Shown in pieces: positions 56,161 through 64,000 of a DNA stretch of 64,000 nucleotides. Within the stretch, counting starts at the first letter, position 1. Each line of letters begins with the position of its first letter. Made by a program: the position numbers and the translations under genes. Source of the stretch: Acanthosepion esculentum (Eukaryota; Mollusca; Cephalopoda; Sepiida; Sepiidae); the NCBI GenBank assembly GCA_964036315.1, contig OZ038480.1:14864305-14928304 (forward strand). The letters run 5' to 3'. Under the pieces are notes generated by a model that saw nothing but the letters and a program-made list of their open reading frames with translations, ran no database searches and was not told the origin of the DNA.

Positions 56161-57060
56161 CTTTAAATATCAACGAACCTATTAAGAATTTCAGTTTTTT
56201 GCTTTTGTTCTCATGTGACCTAATCATGTATATATATGTATGTACTATGGGCTAACATCAGAATATATTTATTTGTGACCATTGATAGCATTTCATATTT
56301 CTATTATCATGTATAAATTGATATAATTTCATCCTTTTTCTTTGACCTCACTCATATTGTAAAACTCATTGTAAATTGTTGAATTCTTTATAAGAAAATT
56401 AATAATGCAACACTCTTTGGAATAAACCTAGATACATCGCAAAAAAAGTTATTTTTATTGCTGTCTAAAGCGTCACTTGAGAAAAAGAAACACAAGTAAA
56501 TATATATAACGGAATTCTCCATGTATAATACGCATTTTTTTATAAAAGTATTAATAAGCAAAATTATGGGTGCGCATTACACACTACTACAAAAAAACTT
56601 TTAAAACTTTCCGTTTCATAAGTCGATTTCACTTGCGAAATGACTATTCACCATAAACATACGACAATTTGACATTAACATTCGACGATGGCGACCCTAT
56701 TCACTATCAAATACAATCATATGTACCTAACAATATTTACAAATATCATAAAACTAGATTAGAATAAATTTTATTCTATATTTAATTTTTTTTTCTTTAA
56801 TTACGCTGGCCGTGATGAAATTGGAGAAATCCAATTTATACGGTTTGATTGCCAAAGAAAGGGTGCGTGAGTATAAACATTTTCCCACGCTTTCAGCACA
56901 ATTTTAAGGGTGCGTATTATGGATGAAGGTATATTATACATGGATAATCACGGTAATTTATATTTATTAGATTCCATTTTATGAAGTTTCGTCTCATACC
57001 ACATTTCAGTATTTTATAAGACTATATCACTTTTCTGATAACTATGCAGATTCTCTTTGT
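56161..57060. other. No recognisable feature
   Basis: AT-rich. Confidence 0.4.
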
Positions 57061-57065
57061 CTTTT

Positions 57066-57529
57066 TGTTATGTCCAGGTTAGGAGCAAGGAAGAACAACA
57101 CGAACACAAGAGTAGAAATAACGAAGATATATTACACAGAATAATAATACAAGATGTGGAAGTTGTTAGTATGACTGTCAGTCTGGTCTGGAGTGAACTA
57201 CTATCGGATCGACTCGATTCGTCTCTCTCTCTCTCTCTTGAAAGACGTAGTATACATAGTGTTAGGAGGAGTTCATTCTGTATTAATAGGTAAGTGTTAT
57301 GGTCCAGGTTAGGACCAAGGAAGAACAACACGAAGACAAGAGTAGAAATAACGAAGATATATTACACGGAATAATAATACAAGATGTGGAAGTTGTTAGT
57401 ATGACTGTAAGTCTGGTCTGGAGTGAACTACTATCGGCTCGACTCGATTTGTCCCTCGCTCTTGAGAGGCGTAGTATACATAGTGTTAGGAAGAGTTCAT
57501 TCTGTAGTTATAGGTAAGGACCCATAACA
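57066..57529. mobile_element. Two tandem LTRs with one CTTTT target duplication
   Basis: Copy 1 is 57066-57294 (TGTTATGTCCAGGTTAGG...GGTAAG); copy 2 is 57295-57529 (TGTTATGGTCCAGG...GACCCATAACA). They are nearly identical, directly joined, with no internal region. CTTTT precedes 57066 and follows 57529. Copy 1 lacks the last 11 bases present in copy 2. Termini are those of the solo LTR at 41235. Confidence 0.8.
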
Positions 57530-57539
57530 CTTTTCTATA

Positions 57540-57920
57540 TATAATTTCATGGCAACTGTTCGGATGAACTCTTCGCTATGATACCTAGACATTATGAATT
57601 TAAGCATGCTACTAGATTGGCAACAAAGTCTCATCAATTTACAGTTGAATTGGCTAGATGCAGCCGTAAGTTCTATGCTAATAGTTTCTTCTCTCGTACT
57701 TCTCGCTTGTGGAAATATCTTCTAGCTTCATGCTTTCCAGACAGCGTTGATCTTCAAAAATTTAAATGCAATACCAATCGTTATCTACTATCTTTTTTAT
57801 TTCTCTTCTTTTATTGTTCCCACTTCTTAACAACGTAGATGTCTTTCATATTCTTTCACTCAGTAAACCTTTGTGTCTTAGTGGCTTGACTGCCTTGCTT
57901 GGGGAGAAACAATTAGAAAA
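57540..57920 (+). pseudogene. LINE-J-related 3' end, plus copy
   Basis: ORF 57578-57838: HATRLATKSHQFTVELARCS, FYANSFFSRTSRLWKYL, then DLQKFKCNTNRYL. 3' UTR ends TGCCTTGCTTGGGGAGAAAC. A third subfamily copy in the plus orientation. Confidence 0.75.
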
Positions 57921-58061
57921 ACTATCTGGGAATGGTCATGGGTTGAAAAGTGCAACATTATAAAATTTATTACTAAATCCGTGTAATTGACACGGCTATT
58001 CCAGTGTTTAATAATCTCGCAAATTATTAATAGTAAAATATTGATTCTCACTTAATAAGTA

Positions 58062-58605
58062 CACTCTTGTGCATATTAAATGAAACAAAACGAATAATTC
58101 CGTTATTATTTATAGTTTTTGGTATTTTGTCCAATGAAACATGACCCAGTGCACATGTTAGTACTTCGTATGTCTATTGCCGATTGTCAAAAGATTTTCG
58201 ATTGGATTTAAATAAGGAGAGTTTTCGGTACAGTCTATAGTACTTGGATTTGCTCATCGGTAAGGCTTGCCAGTGTGCTTGTACAGCGTTACAATTTTCG
58301 TACACTTCTTTGGAGTAAAGTCCATTGCAGACAATGGCCATAGGACAACTAATCGACAGTCGAGACAATAGTGCCTGGGCATGATGGAAATCTGATGCAA
58401 TCACAGATGACACAATATTTTTCAAGGCCAAACAAATTTCATCATGCACCCCAAAAAGAGATCCATATTACTGCACACCACTGCAAATGATCTAATCTGA
58501 GAAAAAAATAGAAATCGATTACACCCTGTCACTCTAGTGGATCTAAAACTGACCGTATGGTGAAAGAAAGGAAACTAAAGCAGTTGTTTCAATTAATTTG
58601 CATAA
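58062..58605 (-). mobile_element. Tc1-derived short element, copy 2
   Basis: Left end CACTCTTGTGCATATTAAAT after TA. Right end decayed (TTTCAATTAATTTGCATAAA). Internal sequence runs parallel to 7923-8466 in reverse, including ACCCTGTCACTCTAGTGG and ACCGTATGGTGAAAGAAAGG. A 91-codon minus-strand ORF is chance readthrough of the remnant. Confidence 0.75.
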
Positions 58606-58954
58606 AAAATGGATTAACAAAAAATAAAAGGAGGTGGGGAATAATCAGATGTTGGTTGTCGGGGCGATTAAATTTTAAAGATTCCTTATTCTATATTTCA
58701 TTTTATTTGATCCTCTCATAAAATTTATATTTTTTTATATCTGTTATCCTACAGAAATTCTTTTCTTTCTTTCTATCTTTCTTACTTTCTTTTTGTTTTG
58801 GTATTAAATAGTCATTTTTTATCTTTCGTTTGTATTGATATTATGTTATTAAACCAAGAGACTTTTTCCATATATAAAGATTATATAAAAGTTTTGAAAT
58901 CTAATATTTCGGAGTTTAAGTTTGAAAATTAATTGCACTAATGATTTAGATATA
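58606..58954. other. No gene; CTTT-rich stretch
   Basis: TTCTTTTCTTTCTTTC near 58760. Otherwise AT-rich and featureless. Confidence 0.4.
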
Positions 58955-59539
58955 CACCCTTGTGCAAATTAATAATGCAAGAAAATGTGGAGAGCCATGA
59001 TCACCTACACCCTTGTTCAAATTAATTGAAACAAAATGAATAATTCTGTTATTATTTACTCTTTTTTTCGTAATTTCCCAATGAAACATGACACAGTGCA
59101 CATGTTAGAAATTCGTATATCCATTCCACGAAGTCGTCTCTTGCAGATTGACCACAGATTCTCGACTGGATTTAAATCAGGGCCAGTCTCTAGTACTTTG
59201 ATTTGCTCACTGTTAAGGCTTGTCAGTGTGTTTGTAGTGTTACAATTTCCGTACGCTTCCTTGTAGTAATTTCCATCGCTGTAGGACAACTAATCATCAG
59301 TCGAGACAATAGTGACTGGGCGTGATACAAATCTAATGCAATCAATATTTTTAAAGGCCAAACAAATTTAATCATACACTCCGAAAATAGATTCATATTA
59401 CTACACACCACTGCAAATGACCTAATCTTAGGAAAAATAGAAATTGATTACACCCTGTCATTCCAGTGGGTCTAAAACTGACAGTATGTTGAAATAAAGG
59501 AAACTAAAGCGGTTGTTTCAATTAATTTGCACAAAGCTG
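58955..59539 (-). mobile_element. Tc1-derived short element, copy 3
   Basis: 585 bases, flanked by TA (58953-58954 and 59540-59541). Minus-strand remnant reads PDLNPVENLWSICKRRLRGM, containing the Tc1 PDLNPIENLW with the catalytic Glu. Double TIR at the left end: 58955-58975 and 59007-59040, with about 30 LINE-derived bases (GTGGAGAGCCATGATCACC) between, as in 7923-8517. Confidence 0.8.
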
Positions 59540-59599
59540 TATGATACAGCTCAGTAGTACTGTCATCAATTAACGCCAAGTGGAGAAAGTTAGTCTTTT

Positions 59600-60530
59600 T
59601 TTTTTACAGTGAGGTTCATCCTGAATAAGGCCTCGGGACCACACGAGGTAGATGATTACAAAGTGAGAAACACATGCGGATAGGTGGGGAAGATAACGGT
59701 TAACCATAGATTTGAACATGTTAAGATTGTAGTGATCGGGGAAACATCCACTTGGGAGTTGGTTCAACAGAGCAGTGGTTCAAGGGAAGAAGCCACTCGA
59801 GTGGAACTTACTTCTCACCAGAGGAATACAATGTCAATGAGGGTGGTTTGCTACTATGTGAGAGGCATGGCTGATCCTGGCTGTGTAGGTTATGACTCTG
59901 GGAACAGAGGAATGCAATTCACCCGAGCACTTTTCATAGAAATATCGATACAACAGTGAGTGGCTTGCCACACCCTGTCTGTGATAGTTCATCACTCACA
60001 AGGACGCGGAGATGCTTTTAGACACTATCGAAACTAGCAAGTGGAGAATTAATAACTCCCGCCCAAACATGACAACAGCACTCTGGTCTGATCTGTTGGA
60101 GTTTTTGGGTACCTTATGTACTGGTGAGCCAGCCAAAATGAGCTGACTCATTTTATAGTTCACCAATAGAAGGTTTAACCAATCAGAAGGCTCAAAATAT
60201 TCAATAGGACGTGTATAAAGGCGACCATGTTTTTTCCGAATATTCATTGCCAACCTCTGATATCGAAGACTGAAGAATTACGGAACAGCTGCTGCTAGTG
60301 GTATTGGCGATATAGTCAGATTCAGTAGAGTGTCTGACTCGTGAGTGTTAATCTTTAACGTTGTTTCATTGAACAGATTACGTACTGCGCTGAATTATAT
60401 ATTCATAGACTATGGTGAACATGGTCAACATGATCTGACTCTTGTAAAGGTAGACGAGAGCACGATGTGTCAGGTACTTACTAGAGCGGTACAGGGAATC
60501 GACCATTTTTCTTGCATCCTTAGTGATGGA
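59600..60530 (-). pseudogene. LINE-J 3' region split by a solo LTR
   Basis: Minus strand NQLPSGCFPDHYNLNMFKSM and VNRYLPHLS (59700-59767) is the ORF2 tail. Matches continue to CCGCCCAAACATGACAACAG (60060) and then, after the LTR at 60094-60430, to CTGACTCTTGTAAAGGTAGA (60435). Stops throughout. Confidence 0.75.
60094..60430. mobile_element. Solo LTR, family L2, with TGATC target duplication
   Basis: 337 bases from TGTTGGAGTTTTTGGG to CATGGTCAACA (inverted TGTTG/CAACA). TGATC at 60089-60093 and 60431-60435. A TATA box (GTATAAAGG near 60209) points to plus-strand transcription. No internal region remains. Not the same family as 41235. Confidence 0.85.
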
Positions 60531-60604
60531 TCGTAATTACAAGTTCCACTTATTATTAGTTCTTAGGTTCTACAAAAATAGGGGGTGACGCCCCCAGCTC
60601 CTCC

Positions 60605-60990
60605 CCATAGCGCTGGATATACTATAGCTGGCCAGTTGTATTCGAGGATACCGGTCTACTAGGGCGGATAGCCAGTCTCTGTTTGCGGACGTTTCCTCAG
60701 GTGCACTTGGGTCTATTCAACACCCACAGAGCCCACCTGTGGTTTATACTGCGACTATGCTGAGCAAACCTTAGTTACAGTTTCTGGGAAACAGCGTGTT
60801 ATCTAGCGTGATCAACAATTTGAATATGGTGAACACGCTCAAGCCCTCGGTCACGATGACTTCGTGTTAGCAAAGCCATCGACGGCCCCCAAGCGTTCCG
60901 TCTATACAATTTCACTTGCAAGGCTTGAGTCAACCCCTGGTATCGTTTTCAGGCACTTTCCAAAGGTGCCACACACTGTGATCGTGCCCA
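60605..60990 (-). repeat. SINE S2 copy
   Basis: Matches 33170-33482 in reverse: tail GCTGGCCAGTTGTATTCGAG (60626), GGTTTATACTGCGACTATGC (60740), body to CACTTTCCAAAGGTGCC. The tRNA-like head is missing, replaced by (TA)n/(GA)n. Confidence 0.75.
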
Positions 60991-60993
60991 CAT

Positions 60994-61016
60994 ATATATG
61001 TATATATATATATAGA

Positions 61017-61053
<37 letters not shown>

Positions 61054-61090
61054 GGACGGAGACAAAGAGAGAGACAGAGAGAGAGAGAAA
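60994..61090. repeat. (TA)n-(GA)n tract
   Basis: Short TA run and about 75 bases of GA-rich repeat with CAGA and GGGA interruptions. Confidence 0.9.
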
Positions 61091-61119
61091 GTATTGAGAG
61101 AGAGAGTGGTCAGTCTGCC

Positions 61120-61223
61120 CGAACGAATACCTTCGAAAACATCTTGAATATGACAACAAAGATGAGCACAACAGTCCGAACAATGTAAATAATTACAATA
61201 CCTCATCACAGAAATATAGACAG

Positions 61224-61226
<3 letters not shown>
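61120..61226 (+). repeat. Penelope terminal-repeat fragment
   Basis: GAATATGACAACAAAGATGA, CAGTCCGAACAATGTAAATA and TCACAGAAATATAGACAGAT. This is the region after the hairpin in the 11.4-, 34.3- and 47.6-kb copies. The hairpin itself is decayed. Confidence 0.6.

Positions 61227-61275
<49 letters not shown>
61227..61275. repeat. (TA)n microsatellite
   Basis: About 24 TA units that end at the terminus of the element that follows. Confidence 0.95.
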
Positions 61276-61279
<4 letters not shown>

Positions 61280-63150
61280 GTACCAACACGAGATCGCTAA
61301 AAAAAAAGAGCATAGCATGATGAAAAAAGACGCCAAACTTGACGAAAACAAAATTTTATCGACTAAATGTTTATGTTATTTTTAAGAGGAAAGATCAAAG
61401 TATTTTTGGAGTATTTTTTTACATTTTTTAATCGTTCCTAGCACCTCCGAAATTTTCGTTAAAAATCTTGTTTTTTTTGAGTCAGCAAAATTTATAGATA
61501 ATCTATCATGGCAACCATTTTTTTCCATTTTATAAAAAAATGAAAATCTCAGCTTGAAATTCTTTTAAAAATCAATTATCATTTTTTCAAAACTTATTTT
61601 AAGAAAATCAGAAATTATAATGATTATTTAAAATATTTTGAACCAAGCTTAACTTAGCTTCTACGCCGAAAAGATATAATTTGAAAATAAAACAAAGCAG
61701 GTCATAAACTTTCGCATCACTTGATAGGTGATGAATGGCATATTGACGGATTCCGTGAGGATAATTTGTTCTACGGAAGGAAGGAAAACTTTCAGCGCTC
61801 TACTTTTTTTGTTTTTTGTACTTAGCTTTCACCTTTACGTTTACGATGTTTTATGGAAAATATATTATAAAGAAATTAAAATAAGACTGTTGAGAGTGAG
61901 ATTAAATTTCATAAGAAAGGTATCTAATTAATTTATAGGTAACTTTCTTATGAAATTTTATCAGAAGTGCACATAAAATACTATAATTTTATGTACATTT
62001 ACTACATTTTACTGTGTTTTTTGTATTTCCATTCATTTTATTATTAATTTTGATATTTCATTTATGGAAAAATGCCATAACTGAGATTTATATAAAAATA
62101 AAATCATATAAATTTCATAAGATGATACTGATACTACTAGGTACCCTTCTCAATTGAAATTGAAAAATCAAATAAACTTCTCCATACATGTCTCGCAAAA
62201 GTAAAGGCCTTAACAGCGGAGAACAATGCTTAACTCAAATAACGCAACTTAATTGTATTCTGGTTGGTTTTCCGTACTTTATAATTAAACCCGATTATAA
62301 ACACAAAATTACATTTCTTAATTACTGCGGGTCTTCTAATTAGTCAAAACGATACAATTTACAACGTGCTAAAAAGATCTATATCATAAGGACAATTACG
62401 AAAGTGGATGCAGCTTTCAACTAATTTTATAATATTTTAACAACTTAAATGTAAAAATCTATTATAATTTAAAAAATAACAAATAATTGAATTAAAAATT
62501 CATTTTTCATCGAAAAATTTTTTTTTGCTTTTTTTGCCCATATTCATAAAAACAGTTAACATGAAAACATTGAAAATTAAATAATATATTTGTTTTATTG
62601 AATTTTGTATGTTACAATTCAGAGGTGATTTTCAGGTAGGGTGGTCCAATTAAAAAAAAAAACATGATTTGCATTCCTCAAAGCCTTGTGTTTTTAACTA
62701 TTGTAATTACTAAAGTGGACTCGATCGAATTTCTAGAATTTTCATAAAATTAGTTATGGGAGGGTAATAAATATAAAACAAATATTTATGCCATGGCTTT
62801 TTTTATAAAAAAAAAACATATTTATAATGATTTCGATCATCTGTGAATAGTTTCTGAAAGTTTCATTAACATCCGACAATTATTTTTATTTTTGCGAAAT
62901 TTTCCAAATTAATGTGTGTCATACAAAAAACGTGCTAAAATTGTATGTTATTTTACTAGTTCCGGTGATACAAAGAGAAACAAGGATTTTTAAATAAAAA
63001 TTCAGATTGTTCTAAAAAGAAGGAAAAGTTTTTTTAAATAATTAAAATAAACTTTGATCTTTCCTCTTAATAATATCATAAACATTTAGACGATAAAGTT
63101 TTGTTTTCGTCAAGTTTGGAGATTTTTCATCATGCTATGCTCTTCATGCT
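61273..63150. mobile_element. Family X: 1.9-kb AT-rich element with long inverted ends
   Basis: About 100-base inverted termini: 61300-61400 (GAGCATAGCATGATGAAAAA, CCAAACTTGACGAAAACAAA, AGAGGAAAGATCAAAG) and 63053-63145. The interior is over 70 percent A+T by eye, with no ORF of recognisable type. A partial copy at 42340-43478 shows that it is repetitive. No family assigned; Mutator-like and unclassified TIR elements are possible. Confidence 0.6.
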
Positions 63151-63169
63151 ATGTATGTGCGTGTATATA

Positions 63170-63850
63170 TGTATAACTGGCCACTCGTATTCGAGGATAT
63201 CCGTCTACTGTTGCAGACGCTTGCTCAGGTGCATTTGTGTTTCTTCAATATCCACAGAACCCACAGTGATTTATACTGCAACTATACTGAGCAGACCTTA
63301 GTTACAGTTATCACGCGTGATAAAAATTTGACGATGACTTGTGACAGCTATCCTCGGTTCCGTCCACCCAGTTTCACTCATGGTATGGCTTTCAGATACT
63401 TTCCAAAGGCGCCGCACGCTGGGAATCGACCCCTCCAGTCCGATAACATCAGGAAGTCTCCTTCCTGACAAATCGATCATGGTGAGATTCGAACCCGGCT
63501 CCCTTGGTTAGAATGCGAACGATCTAACCACTCGGTCACAGATGCTGGATGGGCAGTGCCCTATAACCGTATTCTTGCTAAACTGATTAACTGAGTGGGA
63601 AGGAGATAACACTTTATCCAAGTTAAAACAGTTATAAACACTCGTATTTCTATCGCCATTTTCATAAAAGATTACACTCTCGTTTCGTTATGATAAAAAC
63701 AAAACCATCCTTTATTGATATCAGTAAACAGAGGTATGTGTTTATTTGTGTGTCTGTGTGTGTTAAACGGTAACTGCCCAGCCGAATGTGTGAAGCACCC
63801 CTAGGAGTTGAATATTGGTAGATAGAATCAACAAAAAACACATGATAAAA
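63170..63850 (-). repeat. 700-bp repeat with SINE S2, minus copy
   Basis: Inverted near-identical copy of 32795-33490. The tRNA-like head is at 63546-63484 on the minus strand: GACCGAGTGGTTAGATCG, then GCCGGGTTCGAATCTCACC, better preserved than in the plus copy. The tail ends TGGCCAGTTATACATATA. Confidence 0.8.
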
Positions 63851-64000
63851 AACTGAGGGCGCCATAGAGGCGGACGAATCCGGAATTTTTTTTTTATCAC
63901 GTGGTTTTCTCATCACTCGCATATTCGAATTAGGCGCTGATTGTGCAACATGCAAAAGATTTTAAAGATATAGCACATGTGTGCGTATACACGCATGCGA
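63851..64000. other. No recognisable feature; window end
   Basis: Short unique sequence to the window edge. Confidence 0.4.

Noticed and set aside
63484..63546. Functional tRNA gene
   Set aside because: A and B boxes are good, but the ends do not form a complete acceptor stem, and the same head with a common body occurs at 33101. It is a SINE head.

Overview
This window looks like non-coding DNA from a large, repeat-bloated animal genome. A cephalopod mollusc such as an octopus fits best: very dense (TA)n, (GATA)n and (GT)n arrays, many tRNA-headed SINEs, Tc1/mariner, hAT and Penelope-like elements, and decayed RTE/Jockey/CR1-type LINE 3' ends. The organism is inferred from repeat style, not from a marker gene. 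I find no rRNA, no intact tRNA gene and no convincing complete host gene. The best host candidate is a short terminal-exon-like segment at 49346-49485 (minus). Nearly every long ORF is a translation of a microsatellite or a minisatellite, or a piece of a broken transposase or reverse transcriptase.

Layout. 0-12 kb: GATA array, a microsatellite-capped fold-back, a SINE duplication, a (GAA)n tract, mariner debris, and a LINE split cleanly by a Tc1-like element (7923-8517, TA target duplication). 11.4-13.8 kb: Penelope-type terminal repeats, then a 46-bp satellite with an octamer-like ATGCAAAT in most units. 15-22 kb: head-to-head and tail-to-tail copies of one LINE family, one keeping the YADD box of its reverse transcriptase, plus a higher-order GATA array. 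22-30 kb: palindromes, minisatellites, an IS630/mariner-like element inserted in an older repeat, and a full-length Tc1 copy (28045-29325). 30-38 kb: a hammerhead-ribozyme-bearing palindrome, SINEs, Penelope GIY-YIG and RT fragments, and a 42-bp frame-preserving minisatellite. 38-46 kb: a second Tc1 copy, a 340-bp (TA)n array adjoining a Tc1-like element that contains a solo LTR with perfect target duplication, more Penelope debris, palindromes and an 84-bp minisatellite. 46-53 kb: Penelope 3' ends, a second hammerhead palindrome with ribozyme motifs on both strands, and a decayed mariner-like copy. 54-56 kb: a hAT element containing a minisatellite containing a mariner that has a single stop codon. 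57-64 kb: a tandem LTR-LTR element, Tc1-derived short elements, a solo LTR inside a LINE, a 1.9-kb AT-rich element with about 100-bp inverted ends, and an inverted copy of a 700-bp unit lying 30 kb away.

Most notable system. Several repeats end in a small RNA-like fold. In the 31.3 and 50.8-51.1 kb palindromes the whole type I hammerhead layout is visible (stem I, CTGANGA, stem II, GAAA, stem III, C at the cleavage site). Three Penelope-like families (about 12, 34 and 47 kb; 41.9 kb; 43.7 kb) have a related CTGANGA-like / stem / GAAA element near or just downstream of GIY-YIG endonuclease remnants, some as short tandem monomers. In one of these families a tRNA-like internal-promoter sequence lies between the coding end and the ribozyme-like hairpin. 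This fits self-cleaving terminal repeats of Penelope-like elements or animal retrozymes. It is inferred from sequence and has not been tested.
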